Positions 24,823 to 37,012 of a DNA stretch of 64,000 nucleotides are shown one piece after another (positions within the stretch are counted from its first letter, which is position 1; every line of letters begins with the position of its first letter). Made by a program: the position numbers and the translations under genes. The stretch covers positions 124,001 through 188,000 of the forward strand of contig JAITYX010000132.1 in the NCBI GenBank assembly GCA_021018815.1, written 5' to 3'. Under the pieces are notes generated by a model. It was not told the origin of the DNA. It did not search any database and was given only the letters and a program-made list of their open reading frames with translations. Source of the stretch: Talinum fruticosum (taxonomy: Eukaryota; Streptophyta; Magnoliopsida; Caryophyllales; Talinaceae).

Positions 24823-26356
24823 TGAAGACTCGGACACTCGCTCTATATCTTTCGAGTCATGCAAAAGGAATCGGGTATAACGATGTCATTCATATAGTGT
24901 TTTGATTCCAAGGCATTCTCTGTGTCTTAGAAACTTACTTGAGTGAAATATTATCTTTTCTATGCGATTCGGCCTTCACTTATCTATTTAATCGCCTTTC
25001 GGTTAGCGACTCGGAAAAGTTGTTCTTTATTCCGAGTTCACTCTCACTCGAATCCGACTTGTGTATATCTACTCTATTGTTTGCAAAGTTAGCATTCGTA
25101 GTTCTTTTCGTGCTTAGTCTACATCAAGTATTTTCCCACTCGATATCCGTTATGAAACTTGATTCTTTGCTTCGAGACTAAGTCTTATGGAATTCCGAGT
25201 ACCATGGATATTAGACTCGGAATATTCCATTTGTTTTCCGACTCGGATAATCTGTTAGTTAATTATCATGATTATATTATTATCTCGTGTCTAACCTTGG
25301 ACCAAAGTATTTTATACTTTGAGAACCGAAGGTGTTTTACTTTTGTAGGTTATTCAATCGAGGATATCTTTTCAAATTACAAAAGTAGCCGGCTTCGAAC
25401 GTCAAATCACCAGCGAGATATAGCTTTTCACCTTCCTCGCTCTAGTCCCGGAAGATTGTGTCGGAAGCCGTGCGCTTCCATATCCGGAAAACTGGAAAGT
25501 CAAGCTTAACGATGGTTCTCACCACACTTTTCAAGACACAACCGATGGTTTTGGGACTTCCAAGAGAGTTGAACCGTTGTCCAACGTCCATATTTCAACG
25601 GATACTTTCTGAGTGACTCAGAAAGCCCTTATCAACGGTCACGAGAGGACTCTCGGTCGGCAGATGAAGATAACGGCTACTCTGCTCGGGTTATCTATAA
25701 ATAGAAGCCACTTCACAAGACTTGAAGACAGCGGAACATATTGTCAATACTCCAACTTGAACAAAGTTATTGTATTTGCTTTCAATCTTCAACTTACAAC
25801 TCCCACTCTGTAATTCATTACTTTACGAGTTGTAAAGTCTTGTACTCGATTACAAACACTTCTTACATTCTTTGTAAGGTCCCTTGACTAAGCTGTAAGG
25901 GTTATCTCGGCTTAGTTGTCCCTAGCTGTAAGGGTTATCTCAGCTAGGAAGTACTAGATCGGATAAGGGAACTTCGAGTCTAGGAAAACTTGTATAGAGT
26001 TGTCTAAGGGAGCAACTCGGGTTACTGTCAAGTTCACGGTATTTTTGTGGACTCAAAATAGTGGATTTGACTTCGTGTCTGGATTGACACCGGCCGTGGT
26101 TTTCCGCCCCGGGAGGGTTTCCACGTAAACTCTTTGTGTTCTATTTCGAGTTCATTCTTGACTCGGACGGCCTTTCTTCGAACGTGTTTACTCCGATTCA
26201 TTACATTCCGAGTCCAATATTTTCCGACCTCTTGCTTAGACTCGGAATCTGTCTTTGCATCTTTTACGCACAAAAGCACGAAGTTTACGAAAGAATTTTT
26301 CATCACCCTATTCACCCCCTCTAGGGTGACTCGAGACTCTCCCGAGCAAACCTTCA
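24823..26356 (+). repeat. 3' LTR of the Copia element
   Basis: 1534 bp, TGAAGACTCGG to CCTTCA, collinear with 15580-17104. TATA box at 25696-25704. The two LTRs are nearly identical outside CG-containing words, implying a recent insertion if those differences are technical. Confidence 0.95.
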
Positions 26357-27398
26357 CATAACATTATAACAAAAAAAAAACACAACCATCTTTTAATCAA
26401 ACCTCATAACAACAGAACTAACCAAGCTAACCAAACACCAACTACACCAAGTAATACCGCAAGTACAAAGTCATCATCCTGGGATATCAAACACAATGTA
26501 TTAGGATAACTCAAACACATAACATAACCAAACTCATGGCCATCTACAATCCGGAGAATGTGACTACATGCATTATTCATTGCAAATCAAATACTCAATT
26601 TTATGTAATACCACATTTCTCTCATTAACATCCCGGGATAACAATAGTTATTACAAGGGATAACCTAAACAGATAATGAACCACAATTTGCCCCATAATT
26701 GAACTCCCACCAAATTATACACCACAAATCCAAAACCCAAATAACTCAACAAAACCAAACACACAAAAGAATGTCCTTCAATTCAATTTCCTAACAAATT
26801 ATAAACCCCAAACATACCAAACCATTGAAAAAATAAAACCCTTCCATAGCCACAACCTACTTTCGACAAACTTAAGTCCAATTTCAACCAATTTCATCCT
26901 ATTCCCAAACACATTATGCAACCAACTCTCACGAACAAACCGAAATTAAATCAATTTCTATATTTACTGATTTCAACACAAGTTCCTCGCTCCACGTCAA
27001 ATGTTGTTGCTACTATTTATTCTTCTTCCTCGTATTCTTGCCCTTCTTCGTGAAATCGCACACTTGTTCTTCTTCTTCCCTCCTCTTCACCGAAATCACC
27101 TCTCTTTCCCACTTGTATCTCTGTATTTCACTCCCTCTCTCTCTTTTTCTCCTCCTCTTGAATTATACGAGACAAATGGGTGGGTGTTAGTAAGGGCATA
27201 ATGGTAATTGATCATTCCTAAGTAGACACTGGGCAGTGGGAAGGGCCCCTAGTGGGTAGTTAGGGTCGGGCCTAAAAACAGAGGGTCAAGGGCCATTTAT
27301 TTGGTAAAGGGTCGGGCCCTAAAGGGTCATCTAAAAGGCGGGTTAGTCGCGGGTCGGTTGTGGGCCAATTCAATGACCCATCTCCTCTCATCTCTCAC

Positions 27399-27401
<3 letters not shown>

Positions 27402-27447
<46 letters not shown>
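27402..27447 (+). repeat. (CT)n microsatellite
   Basis: About 22 perfect CT units. The Ser-Leu open frame over it is an artefact. Confidence 0.95.
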
Positions 27448-27451
<4 letters not shown>

Positions 27452-27560
27452 CATCTCCTCTAGCCCATGGCAAATTCCATTAAAGAAGAGATAAATGAGA
27501 AAGACAAGTGTCTTGGAATTCGTTTACATTATTAATGTATCATTGTATTGATTATATTGC

Positions 27561-27567
<7 letters not shown>

Positions 27568-27608
<41 letters not shown>
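27568..27608 (+). repeat. (TA)n microsatellite
   Basis: About 20 perfect TA units. Confidence 0.95.
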
Positions 27609-27611
<3 letters not shown>

Positions 27612-28364
27612 TTGTATGTATTGTTTTTTAAAACATACAGAGTAATAAAGTGGAAAAGGTATAAATCATATTATAAAAATATTTTATGAATGTCATCTAG
27701 CAATCTAGTTAATGCAATTACTAAAATTTTTTAGAGTAGTTATTTAAGATATAAATTTTAATTTTTTTTTTTTGGTAAATTTTGTAACACCTACTATCAT
27801 AACTAATTTAATAATTTTCATGTGTTAGTATTTGCTATTGTGTTGGATATGGGTTGAAATAGAGAAACAACAAGTTTGTCAATTTCATCGATACAACTAA
27901 AGTTAACAATGAATAGTAAAAACTGATTAAATTAGTTATAAATGATAAGATTTAGTGATAATAAATTGTAAGAAACAGTGAAAGGAAGTGATAAGAAGAC
28001 AATCGAGAGAGAAAGAAGTAGTGGTTGTCTTTGATGAGGTCGGAGTCGGTCAATGAAAAGACTTAGAAGCTCTAATCTTATTTAATAAATCATTTTTAAA
28101 TATATTGATGTTATTTTGTATAATGTAAATGTACCTAAGTTTGAGGATGATATTGGGATCCCATAGAACTGCTGGTATAAGCACCATAGAGTTGCCATGG
28201 GTCGCGAGTACAATCAATTCGTATTAGCTATGTCTTTAATGGAATTTTGCCATGGGTTGAAAATTGGGAACTCTGTTGCCTTACAAGTTGTTTCAAGCAC
28301 GGATGTTACTGCTAGTGCTTTATGCTACCAAACCAAGCACTAACATCAATTCATGTTTAGCTCC

Positions 28365-28475
28365 GGCCCATGGACGGGTCGAGGTCAGCTGCCCCATGAT
28401 CCGGCCCAGCCCATATATGTTTTCCACGGGCCGGCCCCGACCCGGCCCAGCCCGACCGTTGCCCAACCCTATTCC
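28365..28475. repeat. G+C-rich segment, possible end of a hAT-like element
   Basis: A 110-bp island of GGCCC/GGGCC words (CACGGGCCGGCCCCGACCC and similar) lies in otherwise A+T-rich DNA. Its right edge, read in reverse, begins TAGGGTTGGGCAACGG, which resembles hAT terminal repeats. I could not find the partner end, so the element is not delimited. Confidence 0.3.
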
Positions 28476-28499
28476 TAAGTAAGTCATGTGCAAGCAGCA

Positions 28500-30214
28500 A
28501 AGTAACACTCATTAGTCTTTGGAGTGTTTGAAGTATTTGAGAAATTGACCCAACACCCATTGGTCAATTTCCCTAAGTTATTTAGAGAGAGAGACGGTTG
28601 AGAAGAAGGTTGACGTGAGAGAAGAAGGGTTGGGGAGAGAGAGGGAGAGTGGGGGTTGAGGGAGATAGAGACACGGTTTTGGAGGAAGGGTGTGTTAATT
28701 ATGTTAAGTGGAGAGAGAGTGTGGGGAGTGAGAGAATTAAGAGGAGAGAGAGAGGTTAGTTGAAAAAAAATTTGACAAGTTGAGATTAATTAGAAATTTT
28801 AATCAAAGATTGAAAATGAGTTTAATTCCTATAACTAAGGGAAGGAAAGTCAACTTAACTCTCCTTTTATATATTAATAGATTTGTCTATTAAATATGAG
28901 TCGTTGATATAAATAATTAAATAAATAAATAATATAATTTACCCAAATAAAAAAAAGCTTTTATAACTGGATTCTCCTCGCTTTTTTTTTTATGTGTGAT
29001 CTTATAATCTTATAAGTATTTTTCTTCTTCTTCATATATTGAAACAAATATTAAATAATGGTAATTAGCTTATGTGGAGTTGATACTTCACCTTTTACGT
29101 TTCTTTTTTACGGTTTCAAGATCTTAATTTAGGTTATTTTAGTTTCATTTGTTTGCGATATAAACATAATAACTTCGTTGTATAGGATAATCAAAATTTA
29201 GGAATAAGAAGATGACATATTTGTTGTGATGAAAATAGAAAGGGATTTCAAAAATATTGGATAACGGGTCGAAGGTATGTGGCTTAGAGTTATAGATGCC
29301 TAATTCTAGCAAATTTGGCCGCTTTGATATTTAGACATCTATTGATTTGGGCCTTAATTGAATAATAGTGTGTATTTTAAATTGGGGAAAAAGAGTTTAA
29401 GATGGTATCTCGATTGATTAACGGTGAATCATTTCACTTATTTTTATCTATATTTTCTTTGCAAAAATAGGGTCAAAGAATAGAGATTAGATAATCAAAG
29501 TTGTCATATAATGCTTAAAACAAATTGAACGCATTTTAATAACTTACCTCAAGTATATGAGATAACTCCATTATATGCTTTTTGTCTAACTTGCTAAATT
29601 CTACTAACCTACAAAAAAACAAAAAAAATTGTCTTAAGTTACCTGTCTTTAGGATTTTATATATTATCTCTTAGAAACTATTTTCTTAGTTTATTATCTA
29701 CTTGATCATTTGTATGATTATGAAGCCTAATTTGATAATTATTAAGTTGAATCTTATATACTTCACTTGCTAATTTATGCAAAAATGAAGTTGCCATTCG
29801 TTCTCACCACATTTATATCTTAAATGATTTTAATATCTATATAATTTTTGGGTACGCTTGCAAAATGAATTTTCTCTCACCATACTTTTATCATTGCGTG
29901 TGAATGTTCACAACTAGTAAATTTATTCTTTAATGAATTCTCTCATTCACTTTTAGATGACTAGGATGTTATAACTTTTAGAGACCGGATATAACTGCAA
30001 ATTCGGTTTCTAAAGTGCAAGAAGTGAAACTAAAATATGTGAATTCATTTTGCAAACCGAGTTGGATATGTTGGGTAAATGATTTAGAAATACAATTGAT
30101 TTAAGGATGCAAATGTAAAAGATAAGGCATGGTGTCTCAACATACAGTTATTTATAATTAACTTCTATTGTCTATAACCTCTTGAGGACGATCGAAAAGT
30201 GTAGGATGAAAAAG
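28500..30214. other. intergenic with GA-rich tract and one Helitron-like 5' end
   Basis: 28580-28760 is rich in GAGAGA and GGGAGA words. On the minus strand, 28881 begins TCTATTAATATATAAAAGG preceded by A, like a plant Helitron 5' end running leftwards. No matching 3' hairpin was found to its left. The remainder is A+T-rich without recognisable genes. Confidence 0.35.
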
Positions 30215-31006
30215 TATTGTCTTTGTGTGCAAAATTATGTAAGAATGGATAAATCATCATGTTCACCCTATAATTTTAGAAAAATGAGAACCCATATTAT
30301 AGGTATATGTGTACTTTTTAAGGATTCGTGTAATATTTTAGTAGATTACAAATATAACTATTTATTTAGATGTCAATTAAGTTAAAGTAGTACATTGACT
30401 TTGTAGAGAGTTATGAGTTATAAGTTTGAAATTCTTTTATTGATTTGATGTACTTTTTATTGTAATATTAATTTGTGACATAGTGATATTTATTGTTATC
30501 TATAGGTCATCTAATTCAATACCAATTATATATTATTGATGTTCCTACTAATATTTGTCTTTTGATAATCAAACATATTGTCACACTTGTTTCGCAATTG
30601 TATGAGTGAGGTTTATTTAAATTGTTTGATTCTTAGAGGGTCTGGATTCTTAATGTTCTAAATCACGAGTGTAATCTTAAAACTTTGATGATACTTTTTA
30701 ACATTATTTTTTATTTTAGACTATGTATTTATTCTTTTGAAATTTAGAATGATTATTAGAAGATGAATGAGTGTTGGGCTCTAATGATTTTTATGTGTTG
30801 GGTTCGATAATTTTGATGAGTCATGAAAGCGTTTTCGCTATAAGGGGATAACATGTAGAATAATGTTGTTGAAGGTGAAACCATTCAACAAAATCAAATG
30901 ATCGAGAAAAACAAACTCACAAGTACAACATCGCTATGTGATTCAATAATTTCTTAAGGTATACATTGTACGACATTGCTCCGTGCATAGCACGGGTCCG
31001 GACTAA
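30215..31006 (+). mobile_element. Helitron 3' portion related to the 49-55 kb family
   Basis: About 790 bp match the last part of the two long Helitron units at 51220-52025 and 54740-55536, including GAAAGCGTTTTCGCTAT near 30826. It ends in a perfect hairpin, CCGTGC-ATA-GCACGG (30981-30995), then GTCCGGACTAA with CTAA at 31003-31006. The left end is not resolved. No Rep/helicase coding sequence is present. Confidence 0.7.
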
Positions 31007-31012
31007 GTCCAA

Positions 31013-31997
31013 GTGATTGATCCTTAGCCAATCTCTATTGATTTCACTGTGAAGGAGCCCACAGAATGCGTAGTCAAATATATATTCCCATTACTTTTAC
31101 GTTTAATTTGAAAGATAATATTAAACTTAATTCAAATCAAACCCATATCGAGACATATAAAAAGGAAATTTGAGTCGAGATCATGAATAAAAAATAAGTA
31201 CCTAGTAAACATTGGCTCTAGTTACAATCTGTCTTAATAATATCGATTTCATATCAAGACTTTTATCATTAGGATATTTAAAATGCTCATGTACCAAACA
31301 AATGATATGTGACACAAAAATTGATGGAAGTATAATTCCTGAGTTTGGATCCTCAACATACACATACGAAGGATTCAAAGACTTATTCTTGTAAAGCTAT
31401 TGTATTATATGTAATGTATCTCGTTATTCCTTATGCTACATATTCATTAAAAGACTTTTACCCATTCTTTACTATATATTGCATCTTTTACCGTTCGCTA
31501 TCTAAAGCTATTATACTCATCATTAGGATGAGGTGATTGATCCCTTAGTCAATCTTTATTGATTTCACTATGAAGAAGCACATAGAATGCATAGACAAAT
31601 ATATATCCCCATTACTTTTACGTTTAATTAGAAAGATAATATTAAACTCAATTCAAATCAAACCCATATCAGACATATAAAAAGGAAATTTGAGTCGAGA
31701 TCATGAATAAAAAATAAGTACCTAGTAAACATTGACTCTAGTTAAAATCTTTTAATAATATCGATTTGATATCAAGATTCTCATCATTAGGATATTTAAA
31801 ATGCTCATGTACCAAATAAATGATATGTGACACAAAAATTGATGTAAGTATAATTCTCGAGTCTGGATCCTCAACATACACATATGAAGGATTCAAAAAC
31901 TTATTCTTGTAAAGCTATTGTATTTATATGTGATGTGTCTAGTTATTCCTTGTGCTACATATTCATTCAAAGACTTTTCCCCATTCTTTACTACATA
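31013..31997 (+). repeat. about 520-bp tandem duplication
   Basis: Copy 1 runs 31013-31532 and copy 2 starts at 31533, both beginning GTGATTGATCC. They match along their length with scattered substitutions (TATGTGACACAAAAATTGAT in each). Copy 2 is interrupted at 31997 by a minus-strand Helitron and resumes at 33931 with ACCGTTCGCTATCTAAAG, which matches the end of copy 1. Short open frames in both copies are not convincing genes. Confidence 0.9.
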
Positions 31998-33870
31998 CTA
32001 ATTTTTAGCCCATGCGTTGCATGGTTGATATTATTCCTAATATTTAATATTTTTTATTTTAAAAATTGCATAATTTTCTAATTTATTTTAAAAAAATTTA
32101 ATGTATTAATCATATATATAAATGGATGATATGCACACATACTATCTTACAATTTATGATAACTTAAATATCATGTCAATTAATAAAAAGTAAATATAAA
32201 ATGAGAAATATAAATATTAATGACTATAGATTATTATAGTGAGAACATAAATTCATAATTTATTTGTTATTTTTTATATATCTATAATAAATTATAAAAA
32301 ATTATGTTACTTTTTATTTATAAAAATATGGATACTTTTATAATTATAGAACATTATCTACTGTGTTTATCAAATGATCTTATATACTATAAAATTGTAA
32401 CTTTTAAATTGTGTATGTCATTTTTTTCTTGAAATTTTTATAAGATATCTTATTGTTAGTGAATTAATATGCAACATAAAATTTTTAAAAAGAGACAAAA
32501 TTAAAATTTCACCATAGTGTATAATGAAGACAAATAAATAAAAAACTAATTACGGGAACCATGATACGTAAAGCACAGACTCTTACAGAATTTTATTTGA
32601 AATACATCAAAAATCAAGTATAGAATTGGTTCATTAATGGGAAATCATAGATAATATATAGTATTTTGAAACTCCAATGTCAAATAAAATACATTAATAA
32701 AAATATATTAAACTTATTTCTACTATATGAAAATCTAAAAATACCAATTTATACTACTAATTGATGGAAACATGTATATTTGAGGTTTAAGATACATTGT
32801 AATGCATTAATAAAATACGTCAAACTCATGTAGTATTCCAAACTAATGCATATATTTTTTAAGAACAAAAAAATACTAATGCATATATTAATATTATGTT
32901 ACGAATTATATGTCTTACATTATTGTACTTTATTGAAGAAATATCAATGATTGAGTTTATACATTAGTTGAATAATAAATTTATACATAAGAATTTTTGA
33001 AAGAATTAAATATAAAAATAAATATGAGATTATAAAAATACTCCAAAAAAATATTATTATATTAGTGTGTAATATAAGGCAAGAAACACCAAAGGAATAT
33101 TATAATTAACAAATGTATTGAATTTAAGTAACAACCTTTATTTTTTGGTAGCGAAACCAACTAATTCGGTAATAATTTTGTGAATATATTTAAAAATAAA
33201 AAATTTAATTCAGGAAAAATAATTTGATAGTCTAATATAATAAATTGCCATTTCTTTCTTCCAAGCCCAAAGTGGAAAAAAAGTTCTATAATATTAAAAT
33301 ACTAAAATATATTTGTGCAAAAATTTTTCTAACAATATAATATTCAATATATAATAGCAATTAAATATTTTAGCCCAAAGTGGCATCCAAAAAAATTCAA
33401 TTTAAACAATATAACCTTCCGTCTATTTCATTATACGCAACAAGTAAAAGAAACAGTTTGTAGGCAATATTTTAACTCAAAATGATGTTATTTTATATAT
33501 TTAATAAAAGTTAAATAAATTAGGTTTTGAAAATAAAAGATCAAAATTTTGTTTTTCTCATCATTTATCATGGTCACAATTTCATTTTCTCTCACTTGAC
33601 ATAATATCTCTTAAATATTAATAATCATGTAATTGGTTGAATAAGCATTTTTAATTTCTCGACATCTATTGCAAAATGAAAAAGAATTTCTTTTTAATAA
33701 AACACATTAGTTTTAAAGGATGTAATTTGACCAATTATTAATCAATATTTTTTATTGAATTGAATACATCATTGCTTCATTAATATAAATCCTTCATAAT
33801 TAAACCACTACATTAAGTGACATTCCAACTAAGCATCCTATGTGTCATTCATATAGAGCTTCTACCCAAC

Positions 33871-33930
<60 letters not shown>
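31998..33930 (-). mobile_element. non-autonomous Helitron inserted in the tandem duplication
   Basis: Read on the minus strand, the 3' end shows a perfect hairpin, CCATGC-AAC-GCATGG (about 32009-32023), then GCTAAAAATTAG and T, as in plant Helitron 3' ends (usual terminus CTAG, here TTAG). The other end reads TATTAAAAGTTGGGTAGAAG on the minus strand, a typical 5' start in which the first bases have expanded into a TA microsatellite. The body is A+T-rich with no long ORF. Copy 1 of the surrounding duplication supplies the empty site. Confidence 0.75.
33876..33930 (+). repeat. (TA)n microsatellite at the Helitron 5' end
   Basis: About 27 perfect TA units replace the expected Helitron 5' terminus. 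Confidence 0.95.
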
Positions 33931-33931
<1 letters not shown>

Positions 33932-34047
33932 CCGTTCGCTATCTAAAGTTATTATACTCGTTTCTATCTTTTTTTTCATATGTTAAATTGTACTATTTTT
34001 ATTTTTATTTATTTTATTTGTATACTTTATTAGTGTATAACTTTTTG

Positions 34048-34380
34048 ATGTATCCTCGAAGGAGGAGAGTTGATGTATCTTCGAAAGAGGCGATTTGGTG
34101 TATCTTCGAGAGAAGAATTGATGTATCTTCGGAGGAGAATTGATGGATCTTCGGATGAAAATTGATGGATCTTTGAGATATTTTCCGATGAGAGTTGATA
34201 GATCTTCGGATGAGAGTTGAGGTGAGAATTGAGGGATCTTTAGGTGAAAGTTGATGGATCTTCGGATGAGAATTGAGGGATCTTCGGATGAGAGTTGATG
34301 GAACTTTGAGATATCTTCGGATGAGAGTGGATGGGTCTTCGGATGAGAGTTGAGGGATCTTCGGATGAAAGTTGATACCA
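34048..34380 (-). repeat. 22-24-bp minisatellite
   Basis: Imperfect copies of a unit like TTGATGGATCTTCGGATGAGAG, about 14 in number. On the minus strand they keep two frames open and encode SSEDPS/HPKIHQ-type repeats. The two overlapping frames argue for a repeat tract, not a selected protein. Confidence 0.85.
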
Positions 34381-34389
34381 AGCTTCGAT

Positions 34390-35083
34390 GGATGAGACTC
34401 ACCACCACCAAATGCTTGAGGCACCAAGGATTGAGTTAGATAAGACACACCACTAGCTTGCACCAAGGACTTGATAGAACACTACTTAGCATGCCAATAC
34501 TAAAATAAGCAATCAAGAATTTAGAGAGAAGAGCTCAATGCTCACTTTGGTTTGGTATTTTAACTTCAATGCCTCATTACATCAAGGAAGCCACTATTTA
34601 TAGTGCTTCAAAATAAAGTAGTTATGTACTATCCAATGGCTATTGGAGCCTTACAAAAATCAAGGGTGGGGATTACACAAGGAATAATCAAAAGAGGATA
34701 AAAAAAGAGCCATGGCTAGGGAACATGTGGTTCTCACACTTGGAGCATTTACGGCTAAATATTTGTTTCCCCTTCCTCAAGCTACACTTTGATTTGTTGT
34801 ATCTTTTGATTTATTACTCCAAATTAAGCAAACTTGATATGTTTTGGAAGTTTTCCACGTCCACCATTCAGCCAAGTGTTTGGTTAACCCATATGACCCT
34901 CCAAGCAAGAAGATGTTGACCGTTAAAGTCTATATGTGTCAAATTATTGAAACTGCCCTTCTTTGCCAATTGTCTACTTTTGAGGCTTTCTCTTTATTAT
35001 CTCCGTTTCTACTCTTAAGGACCACTTCTTAGGGGTATTGTGGTCTTAGTAACAAAGAGTTTTATGGCACTCCTAACCCTTAA
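34390..35083 (-). repeat. candidate LTR (solo or partial)
   Basis: On the minus strand it starts TGTTAAGGGTTAGGAGTGCC at 35083, has TATAAATAG at 34594-34602, and is followed near 34375 by TTGGTATCA, the start of a tRNA-iMet primer site. That layout suggests an LTR read leftwards. The 3' CA terminus, a target duplication and a second LTR were not found, and the sequence after the primer-like word is the minisatellite. Treat as tentative. Confidence 0.4.
34594..34602 (-). promoter_or_regulatory. TATA box in the candidate LTR
   Basis: TATAAATAG on the minus strand within the LTR-like segment. Initiation would be near 34570 and would run into the minisatellite (inference). Confidence 0.35.
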
Positions 35084-35322
35084 CACTCTTGGAAAATCCG
35101 AACCAAAAGGGGTGATTTTGCTTCCCTCGGTTGAGCTCCATTCAAAGTGAGCACCTCTTGTATCAAGTCATGACTCTTAGTGAGTGATTTTGAGGTAGTA
35201 GCATGGAGATCTCTATCACTTTTTATCACCTCCCTTTATTTTTATTTTTATTTTGCTATTATTTTAGTTATCATTTTCTTAGTGATAAATTTTTTTCCTA
35301 AATAAAATATTTCATCACTAAG

Positions 35323-35548
35323 AAAATCTTTTAAACTTCCTTTTTATAGAGTACTTATTCTGGCTAAATTTGTAAAAGTCTATTACTTTAAAACCGAGAA
35401 AATCTTTTAAACTTCCCTTCATAGAGTACTTATTCTTGCTAAATTTGTAAAAATTCATTACGTTGAAACCAGAAAATCTTTTAAACGTCCCTTTCATAAA
35501 GTACTTATTCTTGCTAAATTTGTAAAAATCCATTACTTTGAAACCAGC
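35323..35548 (+). repeat. three tandem copies of a 75-bp unit
   Basis: Units start at about 35323, 35398 and 35472, each containing AAAATCTTTTAAAC, TACTTATTCT and GCTAAATTTGTAAAA. The last two share the ending GAAACCAG. Confidence 0.9.
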
Positions 35549-36519
35549 TTTAACGGAGTCTTTGATTGATTATGTCGCTTTTATGCACTGTGGGACGTAG
35601 TAGAGTTTATCGTCAATGGTATGTCTTCTTCAACTTCTATTTTCTTCGATTAGGGGTTATGTTTTTGGAGGCTCTATTTTGGATTTACTGCTTTCGATTT
35701 CGGGCTTCACGTTGACAATTAGGGTTAGTGGTACTGTGATATAGCAAAAAAATCCATTGTGTGCGTCGATTGATTTGGAACGGGGTCAATCGACATAACT
35801 TGATGGATGAATTAGGCATTTAATCATCTGATTTGCAATCTTTGTTTCACGTATATGTAATGGGTTAGGGTGAATTTGGATTTCAAGTACTTTGTTCATG
35901 GCCCGACTTCCGTGTTTATGGGTTTCAAGGCATGAAGTCGATCTTTAACCGGATGGTCTAAAAGGGTCTTTCTATAATTTGGTTTTCTAATTACTTGTTC
36001 TTTAAATGTTTTCTACACACACCACCATTTGTTTAGAGTCGCATGGAGAACATGGAAACTTGGATAAGCTGTTAATTAGATTAATTGCTTAGAAAAGGCT
36101 ACTATTGAATCGATTTTCAATGCAACCAGTTAAAAATGAAAAATAAGAAAGTTAAGGATTTTTGGGTAGAGATGCATTTGAACTTTAATTTTAAGCGTCT
36201 AGTTTATGTTATAGGTTTTAAAGCTTTGGTCCTAACTTTCTTTATGAATGTCTTTGGCGTGGATGTTTGCATTGATATTGCTTCAATAATCAATTCGGTT
36301 GTTTTGCGGATTATAGTTTTAAGGTCATGATTATAGTGGTTAGTAAACTTAATTTTGGGCGAGAGATGCATTTTAACTTAAAAAGGATTTTTGGCTTCTT
36401 ACGTTTGTACTTGACATAATAATAAAACTATTCTCTTTGGTCGATTCTGTTCAATTGTGAATTTGTCTACAACATTTGTATTTCAATTTGCTATTATCAT
36501 GCTTATCATATTCTTTTCA
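35549..36519. other. intergenic, no gene recognised
   Basis: T-rich sequence; the only longer open frame (136 onward in this stretch, about 36136-36330) has no recognisable motif. Confidence 0.4.
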
Positions 36520-36671
36520 AGTTGATTGAATACGAATTGTTGATTTTAATGGATATCTTTTCAAGCGTTGGTTTTCGATTTTTAAAACTCTCCCCTTTCT
36601 TAAACCTCTTTTTCATGATGTTGGGAAACCGCCTCTCTCTCCCTTAAGAATCGATATTCTTTTTCTCGGAT

Positions 36672-37012
36672 AGTAGGCGTGGCGGTGTGGTACTCGATGA
36701 CGGCGAAGCGGCGACAACATCCTCTACGTCCGGATGTATTATCGGGACCAACGCCAAGCTGAGTCGGCATAGCCAAAGACCTCCGCCTTCAAACTTGAAT
36801 TTGGGTTCTATTACGATGACGAGGAGTATTAGGAGTACGTGTGGGACACCGCCGGGGAGTTTCTTGACCACATTAGCATGGAGTTTCCGGTGCACTCCGC
36901 TGCTATTAAAGCAATTGAGGATTGTGTAGTTGAGCTTCTTAAGCGCCACATATGCGATGACTTTATAGTCATGGTGTTGAACACCGCAGCGGGTGGAAGT
37001 ACTTGTCGAGTT
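36672..37012 (+). pseudogene. N-terminal fragment of a RING-H2 type gene (copy 1)
   Basis: Similar to the N-terminal part of the pseudogene at 41663. It shares VWYSMT/MYYRDQRQ-like reading, then FKLEFGFYYDDEEY, EFLDHISMEFPVHS and ELLKRHICDDF, in more than one frame with an in-frame stop. It breaks off after about 37012 at a T12 run, and no RING motif follows within the next 2 kb. Function cannot be assigned from this part alone. The family link rests on the second copy, which keeps the RING. Confidence 0.6.

Larger units (their letters stand above)
15575..26361 (+). mobile_element. complete Ty1/Copia retrotransposon, Sirevirus-like, with third ORF
   Basis: The element proper spans 15580-26356, with direct LTRs at both ends and a 5-bp target duplication CATAA at 15575-15579 and 26357-26361. 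Between the LTRs, in order, are a tRNA-iMet type primer site (17107), gag with a CCHC knuckle, protease, integrase, reverse transcriptase, RNase H, a third ORF, and the polypurine tract AAAAAGGGGAGA just before the 3' LTR. Integrase before reverse transcriptase defines Copia. The long gag, the extra ORF after RNase H, the purine tract and the size (10.8 kb) fit the Sirevirus (SIRE/Maximus) lineage. All three ORFs contain frameshifts or stops in this sequence. Confidence 0.93.
26362..28364. other. intergenic, simple repeats only
   Basis: 26362-27000 is A+C-rich and appears to be the right flank of the Copia insertion site. A pyrimidine-rich stretch runs over 27020-27160. G-rich GGGTCGGGCC words occur at about 27240-27360. 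No coding frame was recognised. Confidence 0.45.

Noticed and set aside
27301..27483. Open frame over the (CT)n repeat
   Set aside because: Dinucleotide repeat translated as Ser-Leu; no gene features.
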